From Nematopogon swammerdamellus (taxonomy: Eukaryota; Arthropoda; Insecta; Lepidoptera; Adelidae): 64,000 nt of DNA. The notes below the pieces were generated by a model. It did not search any database, was not told the DNA's origin, and saw nothing but the letters and a program-made list of their open reading frames with translations. The translations under genes and the position numbers were made by a program. Shown here one piece after another: positions 20,549 to 30,599 of this stretch. Each line of letters starts with the position of its first letter. The stretch's first letter is position 1. The stretch spans positions 10,033,754 to 10,097,753 of the forward strand of contig OX336343.1 in NCBI GenBank assembly GCA_946902875.1, read 5' to 3'.

Positions 20549-21400
20549 GAAAGAAAGCACTGACATGGCACCGAGCTCGAATCAAAAAAACGTGTGCGGT
20601 GCCGGCGGCGCGGCGGAGGCGGTGGTAGCGGCACGGAGGCTGCAGCAAGTGATGTAACCAAAGATTTCAGATTCCATAAAAACCAATGTTTCTCTTGACG
20701 TTTGCTCTCTATCGCAAATTACCTCCACTCTAGTTGCAAAGATGCCATGCCAGTACCTTGTAAACTGAACTCGCATCTATAGCGAATAACTCGACCTGCT
20801 TACTCAGACGGAAACACGCCAATTTCAACCAATAGCCATGTAGCCTGGTTTCATTACCAAGCACTTTCTGATTGCTTGGTAATGAATGGTTCTGATTGCT
20901 TTTTGGGTTAGTGCACATGTGAGTTGTTCCCGGTACTGATGAGGTGATACCTACATAATGCATTTCACACACTCAGCATTTCGTATCGTAAAGTGATGAT
21001 AATGCAAATATCATTAAAATTCACCGCACATTCGGCATCGGCCTGTGCTGTATCCACGGCGGCGGCTGTAACTATTCACCTGTTGGGCAAAAGGTCAGGA
21101 GCGTGTGTCCGCTGCCGCTGCCGCATGGTACAGATACCATCGCCCCACGCGCCGCGCCACCACCACCGCCACCGCCGCGTCGTCGCCGCGCGCCGCCGCC
21201 CGGACGACGACAACGCGACGCTCGCGGCTCGCGGCGAACGTCGCATCCACCTTTCGGCGCGGCATGTAGCCAATGTTGCCGTTGTTAGATTCCTACAAAG
21301 CGACTATCTCGAATATCCAGCTTATCGCCGGCACGTCACCTCGCTGAACTGAAGAGTGCGGTTATTGTCTGATCAATTCGACAGACTATGATGCACAGCC
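20549..21400. other. SINE-B scrap and CpG-rich patches, no defined gene
   Basis: Positions 20549-20576 are a SINE-B scrap ('AAAGCACTGACATGGCACC'). GC-rich patches lie at 20592-20650 and 21050-21265, the latter with CCACCGCCACCGCCGCG-type triplets. Both are unusual for the window and could be 5' exons or promoters. Their open frames are low-complexity, present in several frames, and lack supporting splice sites, so no gene is called. Confidence 0.4.
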
Positions 21401-21469
21401 ACCCATGCCAGTTCTATATAAAAAGACATCAGTAGCCTGCAATTTCCTGCACGCACACGTATGGAGCAT

Positions 21470-21752
21470 TTTTTGTTTATGTAATCCGGTATGGGTTGCT
21501 GAGTCATACATAAGGGCCAAAGCAGATGCTCAGACCAGCCAATATCACCTCCGAGAAATTAGGTCCCCATATCGGAGACATCCCTTTGGATTGCTGGCTA
21601 TATTGGACTATAGAGAAGAACGCAGCTGCGGTCATCTTATATCCAGCACGGTGATTCCAAATCAGTCGGCTACAATAATATTTAAGCCTACCACCTAGTA
21701 ATGGGCAAGAGAAAGGGCCTACCTACAGTACAGTTTTACACCGGTTTCGAAC
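21470..21752 (-). repeat. SINE-A, diverged 5'-truncated copy
   Basis: Reads in reverse from 'TTATGTAATCCGGTATGGGT' to 'ACACCGGTTTCGAACGGT'. Keeps the 'AATATCACCTCCGAGAA' and 'CCTACCACCTAGTAA' blocks. Many substitutions mean it is an old insertion. Confidence 0.8.
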
Positions 21753-21804
21753 GGTGGAGTAGGGTATGCAAGTACCATTTTTAGCGATTATGTCGAACGA
21801 AAAG

Positions 21805-22175
21805 TCCTAGAAAAAAAAAATTGGTTGTCTGTAAAGTCGGTTTACGAACGATAGTTTTACGTGATGACGTGAAATAACCGTAGTACATAGAGCAAAGATC
21901 AGTAATTCTATTTCCAGTAGAATGATTAATCATCTTGTGACTGGCCATCAATAAACTTCTGTTGTCTGATCTTGACAGTTTTACTTCTTAAGACGTTTCC
22001 ATGGTAACTTTGACTATACCGATTGTGCCTCTCTATCGCTTGTTACGCGCTCTCGCTTGCACACACAGGCTCAGATGGAACATTACACTTTTTCGTGTGT
22101 GCACAATGTGTGCAGCCGGTGTTCATCAATTTATAAGACGTGACGTCATCACGTCAAAAACTAATTTACTGGAGC
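21805..22175 (+). repeat. Dispersed 'GTCGGTTTACG..CGATAG' repeat
   Basis: Contains 'TTGGTTGTCTGTAAAGTCGG', 'GATAGTTTTACGTGATGACG', 'CTCTCGCTTGCACACACAGG' and 'TAAGACGTGACGTCATCACG'. Parts recur at 38432-38525 and 39895-40017, so the unit is dispersed and its two ends can occur apart. Confidence 0.7.
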
Positions 22176-22265
22176 ATTTTTTGAAGATTACCAAGGAGGA
22201 ATCCTGTCGATCTGGGACAAACAGTATATTTATAATCGAATACACAAACGTACGGCAGGCGTCGC

Positions 22266-22650
22266 AATTAATCAGGCCACATCACCTACTCTATTACATC
22301 CGTGACGTCAGCCAATAACACCTTGGTGAGCTAGGTGCCATGTCAGTGCTTCCCCTTCGGTCTTCTCGGCTACACTGAACTGAACGGAAAACACGAACTA
22401 TTTACATAGCCGTTTCACCAGACCTTTCATTCAGTACAGTGGTACCAACCCTGGCGGGCAATACCTACCACCTAGTAAGGTAAGTAGGGAAGGTACCTAC
22501 AGTTTTACGTGGAATCCGAACCACGGTCAGCCTCCAACGGCCGGGCGGTCGCCTATCCAAGTACTGACCGCGCCCAGTTGTGCTTATGATCACAACCGAA
22601 CGTATCGGCCGACCACACCACGGAGCTACCGAGGCTGACAATATATGTAG
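22266..22650 (-). repeat. SINE-B with head
   Basis: Runs from the 3' domain at 22266 to the head at about 22637-22650 ('GAGCTACCGAGGCTGAC' in plus reading). The 5S-like segment (about 22545-22590) is diverged and the A-tail is lost. Confidence 0.82.
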
Positions 22651-23205
22651 GGATATTTGACTCAAACTCGGGAGATCCAAGAAGATACCCGATGCACCGA
22701 GGCTTATGGAATCTGAGCCAGTCCGCACCAGTCCAGTGCTCCAGTAACGAGACGGACTTGGGCTCTCGTGTATCTTTGTTGCGAATCTATTTAAATTCAT
22801 AACAATCTCTGACTAGAGAGCGGACCAGCTACAGAAAGTCAGCTCTCAGAAATCTCTTCGTTTTTTTTTTTTTTTTTTTTTTATTGAAACTTCGTAAACT
22901 AATAAAAGCAAACGGGCCTTGTATTATAAAATGAACAAATAGAACTCACATGTTGCGAGAATGAATGACAAGGCAGTCAAATCGACGGAAGCTCACTCGC
23001 TAGTAGGAAAAAATATTTCTTTTCGTCATCCATCACCACAACCATCATGGTCCACAACCATCATCAACCAGAAAACACGCTTGCACGCTTTTTTCCCCCC
23101 TTTTTCTATTATTATTATTAATATTTCAATTGTTTTTCTTTATGTTCTGTCTTCTGTATATTTGTTATGTTTTGGTGTGCAATAAAAAAAAATATATCAA
23201 TGTAT
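22651..23205. other. Intergenic with poly(T) run
   Basis: A run of about 23 T lies at 22861-22883, likely the A-tail of a minus-strand retroposon whose body I cannot classify. No gene. Confidence 0.4.
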
Positions 23206-23332
23206 GTATTATATTTTTTATGGAATTTGACATGACTGGTTGCATCACCTACTAAGCCCGTGATTTCAGCCCTGCATACCTTGTTTTTGCCGTGCCATTT
23301 CTGTACTCCCCTTTCGTCGTGTCAGTCAGTCA
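23206..23332 (-). repeat. SINE-B 3' fragment, diverged
   Basis: 'TTTTTTATGGAATTTGACAT' then 'CCCGTGATTTCAGCC' and 'GTGCCATTTCTGTACTCCCC': a degraded minus-strand SINE-B end that abuts the LINE fragment at 23333. Confidence 0.65.
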
Positions 23333-23640
23333 GTTAGTGTTACTTATGTGTCCACCGCTGAACATACGCCTCTCCAATTCCCTCCAATGCGCCCGTCCTG
23401 CAGCGGTACGGAACCACTGCTTGCCACCGATGTAGGTACTTGATTTCGTCGTCCCACCTGGCGGGTTGTCTCATTCAGCTTAGCCACCCGATGATCAATA
23501 TCGACTGTACTTTGGTGCGTCGGCGTATTGCCTCGTTACGCACCATATCACGTAGCGGTATTCCCAGCATGGCTCGCTCCATTGCTCGCTGGGCAACTTT
23601 CAAGCTTTGGACAACAGCGAGCGTGTCAGACCATCAGTTG
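23333..23640 (-). pseudogene. RTE-like LINE C-terminal fragment
   Basis: Reverse-strand relative of 44600-44975. It shows the (CTGA)n-type 3' tail (CAGTCAGTCAG at 23324-23335) and reverse readings of the DDI-xYxGG and AMLGI.LRD motifs. Stops and indels interrupt it. Confidence 0.7.
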
Positions 23641-23699
23641 GTCGTGTCGACTATACTGAATTATTGTACGGAAAGCAGGGGTTATTTTCATAGAGTTTT

Positions 23700-23830
23700 G
23701 ACAAACCTTTATTGAATACGGTGGTACCAATCCAATGGGTTCAACGCTACCACGTTAGGTAAGGTAAGGTAACATAGGGGATCTGCACATGACAGTAAGT
23801 TCATGGAATCCGAATCACGGAGCAATTCTT
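23700..23830 (-). repeat. Third SINE variant sharing the A/B body
   Basis: Reverse reading gives 'CCGTGATTCGGATTCCATG' (SINE-B B-box region), then an AGGTAAGG-type block and 'GGATTGGTACCACCGTATTC', the block common to SINE-A and SINE-B. The distances differ from both families, so it is either a very diverged B copy or a third subfamily. Confidence 0.5.
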
Positions 23831-25250
23831 GTTCATGAAAAAATTACAATTTATAATCCTGCTAAGTGCGAATGTTGTTCACACACAGGGTTTCGTAGCC
23901 ATTTCATCGTGCATTTGTTCATCACCGCGGCGCACCGCGCCACCCGCTTCTACACTCAGAAGAACAAACTTCAAAATAGATTTCATGCCGTAAGCACTAA
24001 ATTGACTACTTCAATATAATTATATATTTTGACATGGAATCAAATTGCATGTCTTACCCGCACGTTAAATATGGCGAGGTATTCACGGCACTTGAGAGCA
24101 AAGCAAAAACGACCACAAAAAGATACCCCAAACGTGTTCCGGGAAAATTGCCATATCTCGGAAAGTATAAAAGCGACGAGTTTGTCTGAAATACCTTATT
24201 CTATGAATAGTCCTATGAATAAGGTAATGCGCAAGTAATGAACTGTGTTAAATTACGTGTGTTAAACTTGTTTAGACACGTGTGGGGTGAGGGAGATGAA
24301 GGGTCGAAGGGTCGAAGGGTCGAGGGGTCGAGGGGCCGTGTTTTTGATGTTATTATTTGTCAGTACCTATATATGCCAATTGCCATAATTACACATATAA
24401 ATTTCATCCAGCTACGAATAATGTTCTGTTAATGCGGATAATTGTGGTTGGTGAATCTAACATACAACGTTTCTTCTGACACAAAGTAGAAGTTGAAATA
24501 CCAAGGCTTAGTGAATAGGGCATTTTTTTTCTACACTGAACTCTAAGTCACCAACCGCGGGAAAGAAAAGTTAAGACTTACTAAATAGTATAACAAATAT
24601 TTTTCATCTTTTCTTCTTCTCTATCACTTGACTTATTAGAATTAAATTACGTTTTGTTTATTGTTGTTGGAAAGAAACATAAATGAAAGTTACTTATAAT
24701 AAGTACGTTGTTCAACTCATTTTTTTTTACGGATTTACTTAACTAATCTAACCTACGTACCCACAGATTTGACGTTTGGTACAACGGACACCTTACGTCG
24801 CGTCGTCGGCTCCAGGAATTCCCGCGGTTCCTGGTGAAGCCCGCGACGCGACGGTGACGACGACGCGACGTAGCGAGCGAAACATCGACTGTTAATCCGT
24901 AAAAAAATCAAATGAGTACCTGTAATGAGTAACAGTGCAAACTTAAAAACATTAGTAAGCTGTTCGACTCCACAGCCCACCCCGCTCCAGTGCGGCTTGA
25001 AGGTGTACAGTGCTCGCTAACGGCTTCTATTATCAGATCAGTCAGCGGCTAGTGTCAACACACGGACACTCGTTAGACCGCCGCGTTCACACTCTCTTTC
25101 AGATACCTCACCCTCAATGGTATAGATAGGTCCCTTCTAGAAAAGCAATTTCAATTGTTAAGACATAGCCAACTTCCTTATTAGGTGATCGGTCTAAATC
25201 CCTTTGAAAATAGTTGTTTTCCATCTCGTACAGTGTAGTCGGCACGATCA
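23831..25250. other. Intergenic; microsatellite and CpG-rich patch
   Basis: Positions 24298-24338 are a (GGTCGAAG)n-like minisatellite. Positions 24780-24890 are CpG-rich, with inverted repeats such as CCAGGAATTCCCGCGGTTCCTGG-type symmetry at 24812-24834 and GACGCGACG motifs; possibly a promoter or 5' exon, not resolved. No gene called. Confidence 0.4.
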
Positions 25251-25378
25251 AAAGGGAAAAAGCACTGACATGACAGCTAGTTTCGATACGAACAAGATTT
25301 TTATGTAGGTACCTGAGGTAGGTACTATTATACATTATCTGAAATCTTCTCAATCTGTTCTTGAGACTATTCGAGGAT

Positions 25379-25478
25379 TTTTTTATGGAAACTGACACGG
25401 TTGGCTACATCACCTACAACATCCGTGATGTCAGCCCATAACACCTTAATGAACTAGGTGCCATGCCATGAGGATGAG
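25379..25478 (-). repeat. SINE-B 3' fragment
   Basis: A T-run and 'ATGGAAACTGACACGGTTGG' to 'AACTAGGTGCCATG'. Truncated 100-bp copy. Confidence 0.85.
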
Positions 25479-25550
25479 ACTATTCCAACATTAAATTGGC
25501 GCTTTTTAGGGTTCCGTACGGGACCCTATTATTAAGCCTACGCCATCTGT

Positions 25551-26008
25551 ACCGTGTGGGGTCGGTACTTAAAAAGAATAGCCCCACTGCATCTTTCCCC
25601 GTCGCATGTCGTAAAAGTCGACTAAGGGATAAGAAAATTCGTCAGCCTCGGTAGCTCAGTGGCGCGGTTGGTTAGTCAACTGTTATTAAGCAACGCTGAG
25701 CGCGGTCAGTGATTGGATGGGTGACCGCTCGACCGTTGGAGGCTGACCGTGGTTCGGATTCCACGTTAAACTGTAGGTCCCTTCCCTTCTTACCTTACTA
25801 GGTGGTAGGGTTTATCCCGGCCGGGTTGGTACCACCGCACTGAACGAAACGTCGGTCGAAACGGCTATGTAAATAGTTCGTGTTTTCCGTCCAGTTTAGT
25901 GTAGCCGACATGAAATGAAGGGAAGCACTGACATGGCACCTAGTTCACCCTGTGTTATGGGCTGACATCACGGATGTTGTAGGTGATGTAGCCAACCGTG
26001 TCAGGTTC

Positions 26009-26041
<33 letters not shown>
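25551..26041 (+). repeat. SINE-B, reference full-length copy with target duplication
   Basis: 491 bp, flanked by ATCTGT at 25545-25550 and 26042-26047. Order: leader 25551-25640 ('ACCGTGTGGGGTCGG', 'GAATAGCCCCACTGCATC'); tRNA-like A box TAGCTCAGTGG 25652-25662; 5S-rRNA-like internal promoter 25686-25735 (TTAAGCAACGCTGAGCGCGG, then GGATGGGTGACCGCTCG); B-box-like GGTTCGGATTCC 25751-25762; body block shared with SINE-A from about 25769; 3' domain from 25915; then a 30-base A-run. The pairing of leader, promoter and tail within one target duplication shows the whole unit moved together. Confidence 0.88.
25652..25762 (+). promoter_or_regulatory. Composite tRNA/5S-like Pol III promoter of SINE-B
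   Basis: A-box match 25652-25662, 5S box A/IE/box C-like stretch 25686-25727 and B-box-like match 25751-25762. The 5S resemblance is to the internal control region known from eukaryotic 5S genes (AGCAACGTTGAGC and GGATGGGTGACC landmarks). Whether TFIIIA or the TFIIIC/A-B box pathway would act is not known. Confidence 0.65.
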
Positions 26042-26046
<5 letters not shown>

Positions 26047-26315
26047 TCCGTCCGTCTATCCGTCCGTCTGTCCTAAAGGGCTGTATCTTTTAAACCGTAA
26101 CCGGTTGAATGTTTCACAAAATGTGATGGGCGTGTATGGCGATTGGCGAATATCCTAACAAATAATTTAAAAAAAACAATAACAAATAAAGGTGTCCCCC
26201 ATACAAGAAAAGTGTTTCAACATTGTTTTGTCTTTGCTCTATCGAAAAAATGGTAATACAAAAATGTGTTAACCTTGGTGTGATTATTGTGCAAACTCTA
26301 AAGTAAAACAACTTG

Positions 26316-26636
26316 TACCGTGTGGGGCCGGTACTTAAAAGAATAGCCCCACTGCATCTCTCCCCGTGTATGTCGTAAAAGGCGACTAAGGAATATCACT
26401 CCCTTCTTATATTACTAGGTGGTAGGGTTTAACCCGCCCGGATTGATACCACCGCACTGAATGAAAGGTCGGTCGAAACGGCTATGTAAATAGTTTGTGT
26501 TTTCAGTCCAGTTCAGTGTAGCCGGCACGACCGAAGGGAAGGCTGACTTGGCACCAAGTTCACCCGGTGTTATGGGCTGACATCACGGATGTTGTAGGTG
26601 ATGTAGCCAACCGTGTCAGTTTCCATAAAAAAAAAA
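26316..26636 (+). repeat. SINE-B with deleted Pol III head
   Basis: The leader ('ACCGTGTGGGGCCGGTACTT') is followed at about 26396 directly by the body ('CTTATATTACTAGGTGGTAG'). The A box, 5S-like segment and B box are missing. The tail is A10. It is inserted into the same host repeat as 25551-26041. Confidence 0.82.
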
Positions 26637-26861
26637 CAAATTATAATATATTCTGTGGTGTTACGGAACCCTCGATGCGCGAGTCCGTCTCGCACTTGGC
26701 CAAATTTTTAGTTCAGTTCAGTTGAGTTTATTTATTAAATTCAATAACAATTGATAATATTTACTGGACAAGTCAGGCATAATTTTTTTATATTTAGTTA
26801 TAATTTCATGCAAACTCATAGTTTCTACGTGAACTACTTACGCCTTGTAAACTGTCCGTCA

Positions 26862-27032
26862 GTCAGTCAGTCAGCGTGTAAGCGTCCACTGCTGGACATA
26901 GCCTCTCCAATTTTCTTCCAGTCCTGCGATACGGAACCACTGCTTTCCGCCGACGTACTTGATGTCGTCGTCCCACCTGGCGGGTGGTCTTCCCACACTC
27001 CGTTTTGCTGTCCACGGCCGCCAGTGTAGGAC
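26862..27032 (-). pseudogene. RTE-like LINE C-terminal fragment
   Basis: Reverse reading matches the end of 44613-44948 (WTGKRSVGRPPARWDDD region and the final VQQWT-like segment), with CAGTCAGTCAGTCAGC at 26858-26874 as the repeated 3' tail. Confidence 0.8.
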
Positions 27033-27235
27033 ACTAATTAAACTGTAATTAATGTTAAATAATTATTTTGACAAGAGCAAAACTCGTTGAGATTTTGGAA
27101 TCAGTTTTGGAAACTCTTGAAGTTCGCATTGTGCGCAGATAATGCGCAGATTGAGCATTCAGAGCTCGCGTCCGTTAGCTGTTAGCTGTTACATATCTAC
27201 CCCGACCGAACAGTGTTGCTCTGTGCAATGAGAAA

Positions 27236-27312
27236 GTGCGTATACATACGTATGTACATACATACATACATACATACATACACACATACACACACACATA
27301 CATACATATATA
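27236..27312. repeat. (TACA)n microsatellite
   Basis: About 75 bp of CATA/CACA units, followed by sequence related to 17378-17640. Confidence 0.9.
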
Positions 27313-27355
27313 GCATACATAGCATACGCTATATGCCGACAATCGGGGTACAAGC

Positions 27356-27620
27356 AGATTCCACGTAAAACTGTAGCTCCCTTCCCTTCTTACCTTACTA
27401 GGTGGTAGGGTTTATCCCGCTTGGGTTGATACCACCGCACTGAATGAAACGTCGACCGAAACGGCTATGCAAATAGTTTGTGTTTTCCGTCCAGTTCAGT
27501 GTAGCCGACATGAAATGAAGGGAAGCACTGATATGGCACCTAGTTCACCCGGTGTTATGGGCTGACATCACGGATGTTATAGATGATGTAGCCAACCGTG
27601 TCTATTTCCATAAAAAAAAG
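27356..27620 (+). repeat. SINE-B, 5'-truncated
   Basis: Starts inside the B-box region ('GATTCCACGTAAAACTGTAG') and is colinear with 25758-26020; short A-tail at 27612-27618. Confidence 0.88.
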
Positions 27621-27898
27621 ACAGAGTAATCGGTTATGTGCTACAAGAACTCTTGCATATACGGCACAACACCGACCACCACGTTTAGCAATATATTAGA
27701 ACAAGATAACTATAAAGCAGCAAATAAGGCATGAAGACTGGTGCATGACTCGATGGAAGGACCGCGCTAAGGTGGCTATCCTGTCGCCATTTAGTACGGC
27801 ATCTCGTCCTTAAATCTTAGTCGCCTTTTACGACATGCACGGGGAGAGATACAGTGGGGCTATTCTTTGTATGTACGGGCCTCACACGGTACTTATCA
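27621..27898 (-). repeat. Dispersed repeat piece plus SINE-B leader fragment
   Basis: Positions 27621-27740 match 17440-17560. Positions 27811-27898 are the SINE-B leader alone in reverse ('TCGCCTTTTACGACATGCAC', 'GCAGTGGGGCTATTCTT', 'CACACGGTAC'). Confidence 0.6.
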
Positions 27899-28961
27899 AG
27901 TTTATTTTAAAGTGTTCCTTCAAAAAGCGGTGGGAAGCATGGAGAAAGCATGGACTGGAAAGCTTACGTATTTTCAAAATTAAGATAACACATAATAACG
28001 ATTTATGAAAATAATATGGATAAAATATATCGACTCTGCGCAATTATTTTATCATTTTAATATTATTATTATATCATTGTCCTGCTTTATTGAGCGACGG
28101 ACGATGAATTTAAAACAGTGTCATTTGCAATTCGTAAAACCATTCAGTGTGTTGGACTTACGAGTACAAATAAAACCTAAAAAAATATTTTTATTTTTGG
28201 TAGCCCTCTCTGATTAATAATTCCGAATGGAACATGCCTTACTTTGTCAAAGTTTCTACCAGTTATCGAAATACAGTATAATTCTATAACAGGTTATAAT
28301 AATTATAGACATAAAGAACCGTGATTCACTAATGCGTATGTCATTTATGCGTATCTATTTTTAAATGAATCATTAAAGTCATGCATGAATCATCAATAAT
28401 CATTTCCTCAAAGAATTTAATTCATTTACGAAACCCGTCCAATATCCCAGCTGTACAAACGAGGCATCTTCGATGGAGGATGCACTCATCATCCATCAAG
28501 TCTGAACCACGCCACACCACACACACCGCTTATAGTCTGAAGACTGAACGCACATAGTTAATCTAAAAAAAAAAATTATGAAACCCTCGGTAAATTAAAA
28601 CTATTCAACCAGGCACACAATTCCTTTAGAAAACTGAAAACTGCTGAAATTGCTTATTATAAAGGGTAGTAGTAGTAGGTATATACTAAATGTTTTTCCC
28701 ATTTCTGCTAATGCTCCTTTACAAGCATTTTACACGCCTTTCAGCTCGTACATCTGCTTCACAGGCAAGTTCCATGCAAATCGTAAGTTGGTCATAACTT
28801 CTGAATTTATCCAAAACTTATGCAAGTGACAGATATCGCAAAACTGTTCCACTTCACTGTGTAGCATATTAACATAAGTCAAATTTTATATGCCAATGTC
28901 ATATGACAATGTGGGCCATATTACTTGAAATTGAAGGTTCAAAATGTTTTGTTACTATATA
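27899..28961. other. Intergenic, nothing recognised
   Basis: AT-rich. A 70-codon plus-strand frame at 28005-28217 has no family resemblance. Short direct repeats 'ATGCGTAT.TCATTTATG' lie near 28340-28365. Confidence 0.4.
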
Positions 28962-29214
28962 AGGTGTTTCGTTATTCATGTCGTTTCTTTCAGAGGGTTG
29001 TTCTACATCCTAAACTGAGCAACTTTTGTTCTACAGCTTTTGGAAATTGGAAAAAATAAATCACTTTCTCCATACATTTAAGGGCAGACCTAACCTCCAA
29101 ATGTACGGGGAAAGTGATTTCTTTTCCAATTTCCAAAAGCTATAGAACAAAAGTTACTCAGTTTAGGATACAGAACAACCCCCTGAAAGAAACGACATGA
29201 ATAAGAAAACACCT
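28962..29214. mobile_element. 253-bp foldback MITE with TA target duplication
   Basis: Termini AGGTGTTT...AAACACCT are flanked by TA (28960-28961 and 29215-29216). Nearly the whole length is inverted: 'GTCGTTTCTTTCAG.GGGTTG', 'CTGAGCAACTTTTGTTCTA' and 'AAATCACTTTCTCC' pair with the right arm. TA duplication suggests mobilisation by a Tc1/mariner-type transposase; that is inference. Confidence 0.75.
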
Positions 29215-29216
29215 TA

Positions 29217-30320
29217 CATAAATATTAGCGAAAGGAAAAAAAATAGAGATACACTACTTCTTTGAAGTTGTAAATTCGAACTGTTAGAAAATACAAAACT
29301 GGAGAAATGCAAAACACAGCTTAGTAAGGAAATATTGAATGTTTAATAAACTGTATGTACAATCTGCACATAACCTTTTTTACATGGTGATATTACTATG
29401 CATATTATATTCGCATGGAGTACCTACCTACCTACAGGCTCTTGTTTTTAAGAAAATTTCACAAAAAATAGGACAGCGTTGTCACCTGATTGTTGTGGGC
29501 GTTCAACAAGCCAGCTGTGTAATTTTTGTTCCAAGGCAAAAATTTCATTCATACAGTCAATGAAGTGAACCCATGCAGGTATATATAAAACCCAACTTTC
29601 GGGCGCTCGCGTACACGCCATAGCTCGATAGGGAGACATAAGTCAAAGACTATTAGCGTTATGAGCAACCTGAAATCTTTTTGATTATAAAAGGAGCTGA
29701 AATATCGGGCCTTAGTTGTTCGGTTGTTGCTACCTGAGTGAAGCGGGCAACGAATTAAGAATATAGCACTATTGTTCCATTATCATTGTCTTTATAATTG
29801 GTACTGTTTTGCATTTCAAAAGGGAATATCCATTTACGGTGTAGAGTAAGGTAGTGTGTGGCTGCAAATTGACAATAAATGTGAGTTTTGCCGCCTATTA
29901 AAAGCTTCAGCCGGCCTGTTGCGACTGCGGTAGGGAAATGCAAGAATGACAGCTATGGCATTGCTTGCTGTGGGTACGCTGTGGGCAAAATAATTTTAAT
30001 AGTGGAGGAATATAGAAGCATTGGCTTACATGCTCGATCGGTAGGAATGCTGGAAGAAGAACAGGCATAATATAAACTAGCAATTTACAAAAGTACTAAG
30101 ATTGGTTTTATCAAAAATATTATTCAGACAACGTTTGAACAAGGAGGTGGAGTGGAGAGACTTATTCAGCAAGGACCCAACCTTGCTGACTTGTCTTTGG
30201 AAAATTCAAATTTGATATAGGAGGACCTGTGCGTATGCGCATGGTCGCTACTAGTCATAACACTACGGTGAACACTGATGGTCACTTCCATCCAAACACT
30301 GTGGTTCATCCCAAGTTGCC
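29217..30320. other. Intergenic; two TATA-like motifs, no gene
   Basis: TATATATAAAAC near 29581 and TATAAAAG at 29686-29693 look like core promoters, but no convincing ATG-initiated frame follows within 400 bp. Kept as unassigned. Confidence 0.35.
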
Positions 30321-30385
30321 CCGTGAGCAATGGAGCGAGACCTGCTGGGATATAGAATGCCTAAAAACACTGACTGACTGACCAA
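30320..30385 (+). pseudogene. Short RTE-like LINE fragment
   Basis: 'GAGCAATGGAGCGAG.CCTG' matches the start of 44600-44640. It is followed after a deletion by ACTGACTGACTGACC, the family's repeated 3' tail. Confidence 0.55.
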
Positions 30386-30599
30386 GGGAGCAGCTGCCCC
30401 TCCCCCCCACCCCCAACGCAGGCCTAATGAAACTCCAAACAGCGTGATTATGGTTATATACAGGTTCTGCGCCTTGTAACAAAAGCACTGATGAAAGAAT
30501 TTTTTACTTTCGAGCGACTGTAAGGAGAAAGGAAGTATTGTGATCGTCCAAAATTTCGAAGTTGAGATTTCGACTGATTTGGGCTATATATCATTCAAC

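Larger units (their letters stand above)
25508..26704 (+). repeat. Dispersed 'AGGGTTCCGTAC' repeat split by two SINE-B insertions
   Basis: Starts 'AGGGTTCCGTACGGGACCC' and ends 'TACGGAACCCTCGATGCGCG' then 'CTCGCACTTGGCC'. Internal host parts: 25508-25550, 26042-26315 (CTGTCCGTCCGTC tract, 'GGGCTGTATCTTTTAAACCG', 'CCCATACAAGAAAAGTG') and 26637-26704. Removing the two SINEs gives a unit colinear with 46640-46918. Confidence 0.8.

Noticed and set aside
21103..21288. Proline- and arginine-rich proteins at 20993-21352
   Set aside because: Open in several frames because of GC-rich triplet sequence; no conserved domain, start context or splice support.
25686..25735. 5S rRNA gene
   Set aside because: Only the internal promoter part of 5S is present; the ends of the molecule are missing and it lies inside a SINE.
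29581..30070. Chorion- or cuticle-type gene after two TATA-like motifs
   Set aside because: No signal-peptide exon or repeat-rich mature protein could be read in any frame after the motifs.
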